A stretch of DNA of 64,000 nucleotides from Gaiellasilicea sp963763755 (lineage in GTDB: Bacteria > Actinomycetota > Thermoleophilia > Gaiellales > Gaiellaceae): positions 434,001 through 498,000 of the forward strand of contig CAVXQE010000006.1 in NCBI GenBank assembly GCA_963763755.1, read 5' to 3'. The notes beneath the pieces are model-generated. The model made no database searches. It was not told where the DNA came from and saw only the letters and a list, made by a program, of their open reading frames with translations. The translations under genes were made by a program, and so were the position numbers. Each line of letters opens with the position of its first letter. The stretch's first letter is position 1. Positions 1-9,375 of the stretch are shown here, piece by piece.

Positions 1-1446
1 GCCGACTACCACGTGCACGAGGTGGCGCTGACGTCGATGACGGTCGGAGCCTTGAAGGGGATCGAAGGGATCACGTCGCGCGAGGCCGAGCGCTCGAAGA
101 ACTTCTTTGCGCTCGGACTGATGAGCTGGCTCTACAACCGGCCCACCGAGGGCACGCTCGACTTCGTCGAGAGGAAGTTCGCGAAGCGGCCGGAGATCGC
201 GCAGGCCAACACAACGGCGTTCAAGGCGGGCTACGCCTACGGCGAGACCTCCGAGGACTTCGCGGTCAGCTACGAGATCGCGCCCGCCAAGATGACGCCG
301 GGTGTCTACCGGCAGATCAGCGGTAACACCGCGCTCGCCTACGGGCTGATCGCGGCCTCGAAGCTCTCCGGTCTCAACCTGTTCCTGGGCGCGTATCCGA
401 TCACTCCCGCGAGCTCGGTCCTGGAGGAGCTCGCGCGGCACAAGTCGTTCGGCGTCCGGACCTTCCAGGCCGAGGACGAGATTGCCGCGGTCGGCGCTGC
501 GCTCGGCGCGGCCTTCGGCGGCTCGCTCGGCGTCACGACCTCGGCCGGGCCGGGGATCGTGCTCAAGCAGGAGACGATCGGGCTCGGGATCATGCTCGAG
601 CTGCCGCTGCTGATCCTCGACATCCAGCGCGCCGGCCCTTCGACCGGGATGCCGACGAAGCCGGAGCAGGCGGACCTGCTGATGGTGATGTTCGGGCGCA
701 ACTCCGAGAGCCCCGTGCCGGTACTCGCGGCCTCGACACCGGCGCAGTGCTTCCACGCCGCGATCGAGGCGGCGCGGATCGCCTTGAAGTACCGGACGCC
801 CGTCTATCTGCTGAGCGACGCCTACCTGGCGAACGGCTCCGAGCCGTGGCTGATCCCGAGCGTCGGCGACCTGCCGGACATCTCGACCGAGTTCGCGACC
901 GTCGGCGAAGGCGAGTTCATGCCGTACGCGCGCGACCCCGAGACGCTTGCGCGGCAGTGGGCGATTCCGGGCACGCCCGGCCTCGAGCATCGGATCGGCG
1001 GGCTCGAGAAGGCCGACGTCACCGGCTCCATCTCCTACGACCCCGAGAACCACGACCTGATGACCCGCTTGCGCGCGGCAAAAGTTGCCGGGATCGCGAA
1101 CGACATCCCGCTGCTTCAGGTCGACGATCCGGACGGCGCCGACACGTTGGTGCTCGGCTGGGGGTCGACGTACGGCCCGATCGGCGCTGCCGTGAAGCGG
1201 GTGCGCAGGGCAGGGCATCACGTGGCGCAGGCACACCTCCACTACCTCAATCCGTTCCCGCTCAACACGGGCGAGGTGCTGCGCAGCTACGACAAGGTCC
1301 TGATCCCGGAGATGAACCTCGGCCAGCTGCTGAAGCTCATCCGCGCCGAGTTCCTGGTCGACGCGATCGGCTACAACCGCGTGCGCGGCACCCCGTTCAA
1401 GGCGAGTGAGCTCGCCGACGCGATCACGGCGCTGGTGGATTCGTGA
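1..1446 (+). CDS. korA: 2-oxoacid:ferredoxin oxidoreductase alpha subunit (5' end outside window)
   Basis: Alpha subunit of a cytoplasmic 2-oxoacid:acceptor oxidoreductase, which with the beta subunit at 1685 would oxidatively decarboxylate a 2-oxoacid (2-oxoglutarate is the usual assignment) to an acyl-CoA. The frame is open from base 1, so the gene begins upstream. The family has an N-terminal gamma-type domain, and about its last 100 residues are seen before the core. Core segments include ISGNTALAYGLIAASKLSG, AYPITPASSVLEEL, FQAEDEIAAVGAALGAAFGG and TSAGPGIVLKQE, and the C-terminal region has VLGWGSTYGPIG. The exact 2-oxoacid cannot be read from the sequence. Its stop overlaps the next start by 4 bases, indicating an operon. 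Confidence 0.9.
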   Translation, partial: ADYHVHEVALTSMTVGALKGIEGITSREAERSKNFFALGLMSWLYNRPTEGTLDFVERKFAKRPEIAQANTTAFKAGYAYGETSEDFAVSYEIAPAKMTPGVYRQISGNTALAYGLIAASKLSGLNLFLGAYPITPASSVLEELARHKSFGVRTFQAEDEIAAVGAALGAAFGGSLGVTTSAGPGIVLKQETIGLGIMLELPLLILDIQRAGPSTGMPTKPEQADLLMVMFGRNSESPVPVLAASTPAQCFHAAIEAARIALKYRTPVYLLSDAYLANGSEPWLIPSVGDLPDISTEFATVGEGEFMPYARDPETLARQWAIPGTPGLEHRIGGLEKADVTGSISYDPENHDLMTRLRAAKVAGIANDIPLLQVDDPDGADTLVLGWGSTYGPIGAAVKRVRRAGHHVAQAHLHYLNPFPLNTGEVLRSYDKVLIPEMNLGQLLKLIRAEFLVDAIGYNRVRGTPFKASELADAITALVDS

Positions 1447-1688
1447 GGCCCAAGAAGAAGACCCCGGACCAGCGCGGCGTCCTGCTGAAGGAGCGACCCT
1501 TCTCCTACCGTCCGCGCCGGGACGGCACGATCGAGATCCTCTGGAAGGGCCGCCACGCGACGACGCTCGCGGGGAAGATCGCCGAGAAGTTCCTCGAGGT
1601 GGCACCGACCGAGGACGAGCAGGGCCAGCAGCTGCTGATGGCGAAGGCGACCGGCAACTTCAAGCGAGGAAACGAGCGGAAGCGATGA
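1443..1688 (+). CDS. small basic protein encoded between korA and korB
   Basis: An 81-residue basic protein of unknown function. It starts with GTG overlapping the korA stop and ends in an ATGA overlap with korB, so it is translationally coupled on both sides. It begins with a Lys/Arg-rich stretch (RPKKKTPDQR). A compact middle has alternating basic and hydrophobic residues (GTIEILWKGRHATTLAGK), and the end is helical and basic (KATGNFKRGNERKR). There are no cysteines, so it is not a ferredoxin or delta subunit. The tight coupling suggests an accessory or assembly role for the oxidoreductase, but that is inference only. Confidence 0.75.
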   Translation: MRPKKKTPDQRGVLLKERPFSYRPRRDGTIEILWKGRHATTLAGKIAEKFLEVAPTEDEQGQQLLMAKATGNFKRGNERKR

Positions 1689-2683
1689 GCGACGGCAACG
1701 GCCACCTGGTGCAGCTGACGGCGAAGGACTTCAAGTCCGACCAGGAGGTGCGCTGGTGCCCGGGCTGCGGCGACTACGCGATCCTGGCCGCCGTCCAGTC
1801 GTTCATGCCCGAGCTCGGGCTGAAGCGTGAGAACATCGTCTTCGTCTCCGGGATCGGCTGCGCCGCGCGCTTCCCGTACTACATGCAGACCTACGGGATG
1901 CACTCGATCCACGGCCGCGCACCGGCGATCGCGACCGGTTTGAGCGTGTCCCGGCCGGACCTGTCGGTCTGGGTCGTGACCGGTGACGGCGACTCGATGT
2001 CGATCGGCGGCAACCACCTGATCCACGCGCTGCGCCGCAACGTGAATCTCAAGCTCCTGATCTTCAACAACGAGATCTACGGGCTGACGAAGGGCCAGTA
2101 CTCGCCGACGAGCAAGGCCGGCACCGTGACGAAGTCGACGCCGATGGGGTCGATCGACTATCCGTTCAATCCGCTGTCGCTGGCGATCGGCGCCGAGGCG
2201 AGCTTCGTCGCGCGCGCGATCGACACCGACAAGAAGGAGCTGACCGAGGTGCTCCGCGCCGCCGCGCACCACAAGGGGAGCGCCTTCGTCGAGATCTACC
2301 AGAACTGCAACATCTACAACGACGGCGCCTTCGACTTCGTGCGCGAGGAGAAGGAGAACCGGCTCTACCTGAGGCACGGCGAGCCGATCGTGTGGGGCGA
2401 CAAGGGCGTGCGGCTGCGGCCGGACGGGTCACCGGAGGTCGTGGCGGCGACCGAGCCGGGCCTGCTGGTGCACGACGCGCACGCGAAGGAGCCGGCGCAC
2501 GCGTTCGCGCTCTCGCGCATGACGCAGGACGTGATCGGCGCGACCCCGATGGGCGTGTTCAGGTCAGTCGACCGCCCGGTCTACGACGAGCTGATGGCGG
2601 AGCAGATCAGCGTCGCGAAGGGGAAGGGCGAAGGCGAGCTCGGCGCTCTGCTCGGCAGCGGCGATACCTGGTCAATCGCGTAG
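1685..2683 (+). CDS. korB: 2-oxoacid:ferredoxin oxidoreductase beta subunit
   Basis: The thiamine-diphosphate-binding beta subunit, 332 residues, a normal length for the family. The start is the ATG overlapping the preceding TGA, because the typical N-terminus (RWCPGCGDYAILAAVQ) follows directly. The cysteines of CPGCGDY and the later IGCAARFPYY match the Fe-S ligands known for this family. The TPP/Mg motif is GDGDSMSIGGNHLIHALRRN followed by LLIFNNEIYGLTKGQYSPTS. The C-terminal extension (residues about 220-332) is the usual one. It forms the active complex with KorA. Confidence 0.93.
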   Translation: MSDGNGHLVQLTAKDFKSDQEVRWCPGCGDYAILAAVQSFMPELGLKRENIVFVSGIGCAARFPYYMQTYGMHSIHGRAPAIATGLSVSRPDLSVWVVTGDGDSMSIGGNHLIHALRRNVNLKLLIFNNEIYGLTKGQYSPTSKAGTVTKSTPMGSIDYPFNPLSLAIGAEASFVARAIDTDKKELTEVLRAAAHHKGSAFVEIYQNCNIYNDGAFDFVREEKENRLYLRHGEPIVWGDKGVRLRPDGSPEVVAATEPGLLVHDAHAKEPAHAFALSRMTQDVIGATPMGVFRSVDRPVYDELMAEQISVAKGKGEGELGALLGSGDTWSIA

Positions 2684-2796
2684 CGCGCCTCTCGCGAAGA
2701 CCGCGAAGACTGGACTCGTAGACCGGACCGAGCCCTGTTACGGTCGTGGCGAGGCAGCCTGTTCAAGGCACTTACACAACTAAAGGGGTCGGACTG

Positions 2797-3226
2797 ATGA
2801 AACGTCTCTCTGCGGCAGCGGGCGCGCTCGCGCTCGCTCTAGTACTCGACGGTGGCGGCGGTTGCGGCGGTTACGCCCGGCACCTACAAGGGCGACCTGT
2901 ACGCGGGCACGAAGAAGATCGCGAAGGCGACGGCGACGATCAAGGTCGTCGGTCAGAACGTCACGATCACCGCGCCGAGACTTCCGGTGATGTGCCTGTC
3001 TCCGGCCGGCACCTACACGCAGCCGGGCTCCCCGATGAAGTACGTCTTCAAGGGCACGCTGAAGGGGAACAAGGTCACCGGCAACTACGTCGATCCGCTC
3101 GGCGGCACCGGGGAGCTCTTCACGGCGAACGTCACCTTCGCCCCGGCGACCAAGTCCTTCGCCGGCAAGCTCTCGTTCGTGGGCAGGTGCAAGGGCACCG
3201 CGACGGTGAAGGCACAGAAGGCCTGA
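2797..3226 (+). CDS. small secreted protein, reading frame interrupted by one extra base
   Basis: An exported protein of unknown function of about 142 residues. The ATG at 2797 follows a purine-rich ribosome-binding site (aaagggg) and opens a signal peptide (MKRLSAAAGALALALVL). The frame then changes near 2848, where one extra base (ctc-g-acg) separates it from the mature part, which continues TVAAVAAVTPGTYKG. The mature part is beta-rich with two repeats of the type VTGNY and FAGKLSF and two cysteines. Without the extra base the product is a continuous secreted protein. The alternative is translation from GTG 2852, which would lose the signal peptide. No enzymatic motif is visible. The protein at 12198 has a similar general design. 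Confidence 0.6.
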
Positions 3227-3241
3227 GGCAGACATGGGCGT

Positions 3242-3269
3242 GGGTGAGGGGCCGCCGTGCCTCTCACCC
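3242..3269 (+). terminator. hairpin downstream of the secreted-protein gene
   Basis: An 11-bp stem (GGGTGAGGGGC pairing with GCCTCTCACCC, one G-T wobble) with a 6-base loop, 16 bases after the stop at 3226. There is no T-run, so this is a GC-rich terminator-like or transcript-stabilising hairpin. Confidence 0.4.
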
Positions 3270-3335
3270 GCCCGGCCGGGTCCGGGCGAACGGTAACCCG
3301 CAGAAACACGCAGGTTCGTGCTATAACGCGCAGCG

Positions 3336-4085
3336 ATGCTGACGGCTGAACGCAAGCAGGCGATCCTCGAACGGCTGGAGCACGACGGCAGGGTCGTCGC
3401 CTCGCAGCTCGTGACGAGCCTCGGCGTCTCCGAGGACACGGTGCGGCGCGACCTGCGCGATCTTGCCGAGCAGGGCCTGCTTCACCGCGTTCACGGTGGC
3501 GCGCTCGCCTCCGCCCCCGCGACGGTCTCGTTCGCGCGCCGGCTCGAGGTCGGACAGGAGGAGAAGATCGCGCTCGCCGACGCCGCGCTCCCGCTCCTCG
3601 ACGAGGCGCGAGTGATCGTGCTCGACGGCGGGACGACCGCTCTGGAGCTCGCCCGCCGGCTCCCGCCTCTCTACGACGGCACGGTCGTGACCAACGCGCC
3701 GCCGGTTGCGTCGGCGCTGGCGAGCCACCCGAATGCCGAGGTCGTGCTCGTCGGCGGCAGGCTGCTCAAGGACGCGCAGGTCGCGGTCGGCGCTGCTGCC
3801 GTCGAGGCGCTCCGCACCGTGCGCGCCGACGTCTGCGTGCTCGGCATCTGCTCGCTTCATCCCGACGCCGGCGTCACGACGCTCGACAACGACGAGGCGG
3901 ACGTGAAGCGCGCGATGGTCGCCTGCTCCGGTGTCGTGATCGCGCTCGCGACGGCGGACAAGCTGCGCTCCGCGAGCCCTTGGGTCGTCGCCTCGCTCGC
4001 CGACGTGGATCACCTCGTCACCGACGGCGGCGACGAGCTGACGCGTCCGTACACGACCGCCGGCATCAACGTGGTGGCCGTTTGA
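3336..4085 (+). CDS. DeoR-family transcriptional regulator
   Basis: A 249-residue repressor of the DeoR family, which usually controls sugar or nucleoside catabolism and responds to a phosphorylated sugar. The N-terminal winged helix (residues about 1-57) shows the signature VSEDTVRRDLRDLAEQGLL followed by HRVHGGA. The C-terminal sensor domain (DeoRC, about 75-235) has the sugar-isomerase-like segments LDGGTTALELARRL and VVTNAPPVASAL. Length and domain order are normal. The transporter at 4082 begins inside its stop codon, so the two are coupled and the transporter is the likely target. Confidence 0.88.
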   Translation: MLTAERKQAILERLEHDGRVVASQLVTSLGVSEDTVRRDLRDLAEQGLLHRVHGGALASAPATVSFARRLEVGQEEKIALADAALPLLDEARVIVLDGGTTALELARRLPPLYDGTVVTNAPPVASALASHPNAEVVLVGGRLLKDAQVAVGAAAVEALRTVRADVCVLGICSLHPDAGVTTLDNDEADVKRAMVACSGVVIALATADKLRSASPWVVASLADVDHLVTDGGDELTRPYTTAGINVVAV

Positions 4086-5239
4086 CCCCGCGCGTGGCCA
4101 CGTTCTCGATCTTCGTCGATCAACGGCGCGATGATCGGCACCTGGATCGCGCACATCCCGTGGCTGCAGGATCACCTCGGGGTCTCGAAGTCGACGATCG
4201 GCCTGTGCCTGCTGTGCATGGCAGCCGGGGCACTCGTCTCGATGCCGCTGACCGGCCACATCCTCGACGGCCGCTCGAGCGCCTCGGTGACACGCGTCGC
4301 GACGCTGGTCTTCTGCCTCATGCTGCCGCTGCCGCTGCTGGCGACGAGCCCGTACATGCTCGGCGCGATCCTGTTCGTGTTCGGGGCGAGCAACGGTGCA
4401 ATGGACGTCTGCGATGAACGCACACGGCGTCGCCCTCGAGCGCCAGCTGCCGAAGCCGATCATGTCGTCGCTGCACGGCGGCTGGAGCGTCGGCGGCTTC
4501 GTCTCTGCCGGCCTGGTCGCGATCGCCGCCACGGCGGGAGTCGACCCGCGGCTGGAGAGCCTGCTCGTCGGCGTCGCGCTCTGGCTGGCCGCTCTGTGGA
4601 TCACCCGTCGACTGGGAAGCGCATCGACCCACTCCGAAGCGCGGGCGGGGTTCGCGCTGCCCTCGCGTGCGGTCATGCTGCTCGGCGGCCTGTGCTTCCT
4701 GGTGATGATGACCGAGGGTGGAATCGCCGACTGGAGCGGCATCTATCTGCGTCACGACGCCGGCGCCAGCCCCGCCGCGGCGGCGATGGCGTTCACCGGC
4801 TTCTCGTTCGGGATGGCGGTCGCGCGCCTCGGCGGCGACGTGCTCAACGCGCGGATCGGCGCGGGGAGGCTGCTGCGTGGCGGAATGGCGCTGGTGGCGA
4901 TCGCGCTCGGAGGCGTGCTGCTGATCGGCGAGCCGGTACCCGCCGTGATCGGCTTTGCGCTCTGCGGTCTCGGCATCGCCAACGCCGTGCCGCTGCTCTT
5001 CAGCGCCGCCGGGACGGCTGGAGCCGCCCGGACCGTCGCTGGCGGCGACGTTCACGCTCGGCTACACGGGCTTCATCGTCGGGCCGCCGGTGATCGGCAT
5101 CCTCGCCGATCAGATCGGGCTGCCCAGCACGCTCTCGCTGCTCCTGCTCGCCGCCCTCGCCGTGACCGTGCTCGGCGGCCGCGCCACGGCTTCCAAGCAG
5201 CCGCGACGCACAAGCGACGAGGTGGCCGCCGCGGCGTGA
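4082..5239 (+). CDS. MFS transporter, split by three single-base insertions
   Basis: A 12-TM major facilitator, probably for a sugar or other small solute. TTG 4082 overlaps the DeoR stop; GTG 4094 is an alternative in the same frame. The protein is continuous only if one base is removed near 4118 (gtc-g-atc), 4410 (gtc-t-gcg) and 5014 (ggg-a-cgg). The joined protein reads NGAMIGTWIAHIPWLQ, then GAMDV|AMNAHGVALE, then SAAG|RLEPPGPSLAATFTLGY and ends at 5239, as in bacterial MFS proteins of the YbjJ type. All three changes are net +1. They are either assembly errors or, less likely, a decaying gene. Confidence 0.7.
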
Positions 5240-5321
5240 AGCGCTCACGCATCGGTTAGCCACGCCTCTGCCGGGGTACAGAGCCTCGCGTTCGGCCCAT
5301 TCACACGATCAGGAGGATCCA

Positions 5322-5696
5322 TTGGCTGACAACGGCGACGACCAGGGCGCGGTGAAGCCGAGCGAGCAGCGCGGCGGAGCGACGCCGGATGCGGAGGAAG
5401 TTCGCGAGAAGGGCTCGTGGGCGGAGACCGCCGCCGAGGGCCTCGTTCCCGCCGAGCTCGGCGGATCGGACGCACCGCCCGAGCTGCTCGAAGACGATCC
5501 GGAGCTCGGTAGCGACGTGCTCGGGCGGACGACCGGCTCGGACGAACCGACCACGGAGCAGGGCATCGACTCGAGCGGCGGCGACCAGGCCGACGCCACG
5601 ACCGACGGCGGCCCTGAGCTACCGGAGGGAGCGGAGCCGGATCTGAAGGACGTTGCGGCCGCGAAGCTCCGAGCCGACGTCGAGTCGGCAGGCTAG
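5322..5696 (+). CDS. acidic low-complexity protein
   Basis: A 124-residue hydrophilic protein rich in Glu, Asp, Gly, Ala and Pro, with no predicted membrane segment and no recognisable domain. The TTG start at 5322 is chosen because a near-perfect ribosome-binding site (aggagg) lies 6 bases upstream and no ATG is available. The composition (for example AELGGSDAPPELLEDDPELG) suggests an intrinsically disordered protein. It stands alone, convergent with the protease gene on the other strand. Function unknown. Confidence 0.6.
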   Translation: MADNGDDQGAVKPSEQRGGATPDAEEVREKGSWAETAAEGLVPAELGGSDAPPELLEDDPELGSDVLGRTTGSDEPTTEQGIDSSGGDQADATTDGGPELPEGAEPDLKDVAAAKLRADVESAG

Positions 5697-5715
5697 CCCG
5701 CCGTTGGCCGGCCGC

Positions 5716-8265
5716 TCAGCCGGGATCGGGAGCGGAGATCCCGGCTGTGAACGGATACTCGTTTCCCGGCTCGAAGTCGCGTGACGGCAGGATCTCGAGC
5801 CGGTACTGCTCCATGTCGCCACCCTCACCGATCTTCGCCTCGAAGCTGAGTGGCTCGCCAGAGACTCCCCGTGCGACCACCTCGCCACGGGCATCGAGCA
5901 GCTGCAGCTCGAGCACGTACTCGGAGTCGACATGGATCGTCGATTTCAGGATGCCGCCGGGAAGGCCGCATTTGGGCAAGCACGGGTCGACGAGGATCTG
6001 GAACCGCTCGAAGTAGCCGTCGCGCACCGCGAACGCCTGGTGGATGTCCCGTTCGGGAGAGAGCACGTTCTCGCACGCGTCGCCCATGCCGTTGTGGTTC
6101 GAGTCCTCCTGCTTCGGGTTCGCGGTCACCGGGCAGTTGTCGGCTCCGTCGAGGACGTTGTCGTTGTCGTCGTCGGGGTCGAGGACGTCCGGGATGCGGT
6201 CGCCGTCGGTGTCCGCCTGGTCGTAGTTGGGGATCGTCGGCGCGTTGTCGCAGACGTCGCCGACGCCGTCGCTGTCGCGGTCGCTCTGGTCCTTGTTCGG
6301 CGTCATGAGGCAGTTGTCGACGCTGTTCACAATCGTGTCGTTGTCGGCATCGACGTCGCACGCGTTGCCGGTCCCGTCCTGGTCGTCGTCCCGCTGGTCG
6401 GGGTTGTACAGCCCCTTGCAGTTGTCCTTGAGATCGTCGACGAGGTCGTAGTCCTTGTCGCCGTTCGGCGTCGGGTCGCAGAGGTCGCCCAACCCGTCGC
6501 CGTCGATGTCCGACTGGCTCAGGTTCTTGACGAGCACGCAGTTGTCGCCTGCGTCGAGCACCGTGTCGTCGTCGTCATCCGTGTCGCAGGCGTTGCCCAG
6601 TCCATCGGAGTCGGTGTCCAGTTGCGAGGCGTTCGCGATCTGGACGCAGTTGTCGGAGCCGTCGAGGCGGCCGTCGTTGTCGTCGTCGCCGTCTGCGAGG
6701 TCGCCCGCGCCGTCGCAGTCGGCGTCGCCGTCTCCGAGCAGTGCAGACGCGAACGCGTTCCTGACGTTGCAGGCGTCGGAGGCCGTGAACCCATTCGTTC
6801 CGCTGGCCGCCCACAGGGTCGCCTGGAGGACGGTGAGATCGCGTTGCGCGATGAAGTTGGAGTTCGAGGTGAGCAGCCGGGTGAGCACCTCGTAATAGAG
6901 ACGCTCGACCTTCGTGCGCCCGATTCCGGTGATCTGGAAGCCGCGGAAGAAGCCGCCGTCCGTGCTCAGGAAGGCGACCTTGTTCGGGATGCCGTTGTTG
7001 GTGTGCACGCCGCCGCTGTCACCCGTCGTGAAGACGAACGTCCCCATGTTGTCCGGATCCCCGAACGCGGGCGGGTTGCTCATGCTGCGCAGGGTCCCAA
7101 GGGCCGACCCTTCGCCGATCAACCAGTCCGGGTCGATCATCGCTGCGAAGACGTCCGAGTAGTGCTCGTTCAGCGCACCCTGCTGATTCGTGCCGGCGAG
7201 ATGAGCCGTGAAGTCGGTGACACCGTGCGTGATCTCGTGGGCCACGACGTCCTTCATGGCCATGTTGTTCGTGAAGAAGAAGTCGTCGCAATTCGGGTTG
7301 TAGGCCGCGTTCGACCCGGGTGGGGAAAACAGCGTGATCGGAGCGTCGAGCGTCATCCGGATCTGCTTGTCCGCGCCGTCGAACGAACGGCGGTTGAACT
7401 TCGACCGGAAGTAGTCGTAGGTGGCGTTCGCGAACGCGAAGGCGCCGGTCCCCTCGGCGTCGGGCGTTGCTCCGGGCCGCAGGCCGTTCTCGTCGAACCA
7501 CTCGGTCGCGCCGGGCCAGCCGCAGAACGGGCCGGGATTGGTGTTCGCGACTGTGCTGATCGAGAGGTCGGAGGCAACGTGCTCGAGGGGGTCGACGCCG
7601 ACGAGCTCGCGCCCTGTCTGCGCGTCGACGAGCGACAGCCGTGTGGGCAGCGTTACGCGCCAGGCGAGGCCTGTCGAGGCGTCGAGATCCCACGCCGCGC
7701 GCTCGGACTCGTTCATCGTCAGCGACGCGTTGAAGTAGGTCTGCTCCGGCGGCAGCACGGCGTCGTCGCTGCGGCCGGCGGCCGTCTGCGCGACCGACAC
7801 CGCGTCCTTCGCCGACAACACCGGCTCGACGGCCGTGGGCGGTACTGGGAGATACGCGCCGTTCGTCGCGATCACCGACGAGCCGCGAAGATGGACAGCG
7901 AGCTGCGCGTCCTGGACCGGCACGCCGGCCACGCTCTGCCCGAAGAAGACATCACTGCTATCGCCTTCGCCGGCCTCGCGCACGACCTGCAGCTGCTTGC
8001 GGGGCGAGGAGAGGCCGTACAGGTCGCGGAATGCGTCGAGATATGCGAGGGCGCGCTCAGTCGCCGAGGCCCCGTCGACCGGCACCGTCGCGCTCACGAA
8101 GCGCGGGGCGCCGTCGATGAAGTTCGCGGTCACCGGCGTGCTCGAAACCGCCTGAAGCCGCTCGAGCGCCGCCGTCTGCGCCGGCGCTGGTCCTCCTGCG
8201 TGCGCCACGCCCGGAATCGCAGCAGCCGCAGCCGCCAGCAGAACCGCAAGCCTCAAAGCCTTCAT
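5716..8265 (-). CDS. secreted M4 (thermolysin-type) metalloprotease with thrombospondin type 3 repeats
   Basis: An 849-residue extracellular zinc endopeptidase. A signal peptide (residues 1-23) is followed by a FTP/PepSY-type propeptide (about 30-220) and the catalytic domain. Zinc ligands and catalytic residues are seen in VVAHEITHGVTDF (H343, E344, H347) and GALNEHYSD (E367), and the transition-state histidine is in DSGGVHTNNG. From about 505 to 745 there are tandem Asp-rich calcium-binding thrombospondin type 3 repeats (DSDGLGNACD, DIDGDGLGDLCD, DRDSDGVGDVCD). A C-terminal beta-rich domain of about 100 residues follows. The frame is intact. The repeats probably make a rigid calcium-dependent stalk between protease and C-terminal domain. 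Confidence 0.92.
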   Translation of the reverse strand: MKALRLAVLLAAAAAAIPGVAHAGGPAPAQTAALERLQAVSSTPVTANFIDGAPRFVSATVPVDGASATERALAYLDAFRDLYGLSSPRKQLQVVREAGEGDSSDVFFGQSVAGVPVQDAQLAVHLRGSSVIATNGAYLPVPPTAVEPVLSAKDAVSVAQTAAGRSDDAVLPPEQTYFNASLTMNESERAAWDLDASTGLAWRVTLPTRLSLVDAQTGRELVGVDPLEHVASDLSISTVANTNPGPFCGWPGATEWFDENGLRPGATPDAEGTGAFAFANATYDYFRSKFNRRSFDGADKQIRMTLDAPITLFSPPGSNAAYNPNCDDFFFTNNMAMKDVVAHEITHGVTDFTAHLAGTNQQGALNEHYSDVFAAMIDPDWLIGEGSALGTLRSMSNPPAFGDPDNMGTFVFTTGDSGGVHTNNGIPNKVAFLSTDGGFFRGFQITGIGRTKVERLYYEVLTRLLTSNSNFIAQRDLTVLQATLWAASGTNGFTASDACNVRNAFASALLGDGDADCDGAGDLADGDDDNDGRLDGSDNCVQIANASQLDTDSDGLGNACDTDDDDDTVLDAGDNCVLVKNLSQSDIDGDGLGDLCDPTPNGDKDYDLVDDLKDNCKGLYNPDQRDDDQDGTGNACDVDADNDTIVNSVDNCLMTPNKDQSDRDSDGVGDVCDNAPTIPNYDQADTDGDRIPDVLDPDDDNDNVLDGADNCPVTANPKQEDSNHNGMGDACENVLSPERDIHQAFAVRDGYFERFQILVDPCLPKCGLPGGILKSTIHVDSEYVLELQLLDARGEVVARGVSGEPLSFEAKIGEGGDMEQYRLEILPSRDFEPGNEYPFTAGISAPDPG

Positions 8266-8339
8266 ACCACCCTCCCGCTCGACATGTTCGAACAGGACGG
8301 GGAAGCGGCAGTGAATCTTCCGTGACGACGTTCGGCGGT

Positions 8340-9233
8340 CTACGCCTGCGAGTGCTCCCGCTCGCCGGCTGTCCGCTCAGCCGAGCTGCCGGTGAAACGC
8401 TGGACGAACGCGAGCGCCGTGTCGCAGACCTCTCGCCAGCCGTTGTCGATCGTCAGTGAATGGCCGCGGTTCGGCATCTCGATGATCTCCGTCACGTCCT
8501 GGTTCTTCTTCTGCTTCTTGAACGACGCGTTCGCGATCGCCCAGGGGACGGTGTGGTCCTTCTCGCCGGAGATGATCAGAAGCGGCCCACGATCCGGGTT
8601 CTTGGTGTCCACCTTCGCCTCGGTCCACGGATTGAGGTTGGCGGAGGCGGCCTGGAAGAGCGGCGCGCCGGCCGCCGGCACTGCGTAGGTGTCGTAGAGC
8701 TCCTTGGCCTCGTCCTCGCTGACCGCGTTGGCGAAGGCGAACCGGAACTGGTCGTAGGTGAGCGGGACGGCGCGCTTCCGATTCGCCGGGTTGCCGAGAA
8801 CCGGCGCCGATGACTTCAGCGCCGAGATCGGCAGCGGCAGCACGCCACGGAACGGCGCCGGATCGATCGCGACCGACGCCTCCGAGAGGCCGCGGCCGGC
8901 GAGCATCTGGGTCAGGAGTCCGCCGAAGGAGTGGCCGATCACGGCCGGCTTGATGTCCAGCAGCTCGATCACCTCGGCGTAGTGATCGGCGACCTGACCG
9001 ACGGTCTTGTTGGCGAAGACCTCCGGGTGCGCGTTCGCTTCCTCGACCGTTTCGGGATCGTCGGGCCAGCCGGGCGTCAACGCCGTGTAGCCGGCCTGCT
9101 CGAAGACTGCGGCCCACCGGTCCCAGCTGCTCGGGAGCAGCCAGAGGCCGTGGATGAACACGACCGGCGTGCGACCCGTCGCGTTGCACGTCTCGATCTG
9201 CTCCGCGGTGATCGGAGATGTGGTCATCTGCAT
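8340..9233 (-). CDS. alpha/beta-hydrolase
   Basis: A 297-residue cytoplasmic hydrolase of the alpha/beta fold. The oxyanion region is VVFIHGLWLLPSSWDRW, the nucleophile elbow is VIGHSFGGLLTQM, and the acid and histidine lie in ISGEKDHTVPW and MPNRGHSLTID. The frame is intact. The start may be the first Met or the Met two codons later. Substrate cannot be assigned; family members include esterases and C-C hydrolases. It stands as a single gene between the protease and the cyclase. Confidence 0.82.
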   Translation of the reverse strand: MQMTTSPITAEQIETCNATGRTPVVFIHGLWLLPSSWDRWAAVFEQAGYTALTPGWPDDPETVEEANAHPEVFANKTVGQVADHYAEVIELLDIKPAVIGHSFGGLLTQMLAGRGLSEASVAIDPAPFRGVLPLPISALKSSAPVLGNPANRKRAVPLTYDQFRFAFANAVSEDEAKELYDTYAVPAAGAPLFQAASANLNPWTEAKVDTKNPDRGPLLIISGEKDHTVPWAIANASFKKQKKNQDVTEIIEMPNRGHSLTIDNGWREVCDTALAFVQRFTGSSAERTAGEREHSQA

Positions 9234-9375
9234 CCCATCCTTCTCGCGGAGGCTCCGCGCGGATCCGGCGAAGGCGACACTGAACGAGCACGGCGCCGGA
9301 GCGCACGTGCGTCTCGCCGAACGCCACTGCTGGCGCTCACGGACGGTATCAGTGCGCCGCGAGCAGGTCGTTCCG

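Noticed and set aside
3321..4742. A 473-codon minus-strand frame opposite the DeoR regulator and MFS transporter
   Set aside because: No recognisable domain and highly repetitive Arg/Asp/His composition; both plus-strand genes are clear family members.
5932..8325. A 797-codon open frame on the plus strand across the protease gene
   Set aside because: It lies opposite the well-supported protease, has Val/Arg-rich composition without domains, and comes from the GC-rich Asp/Asn codons of the calcium repeats.
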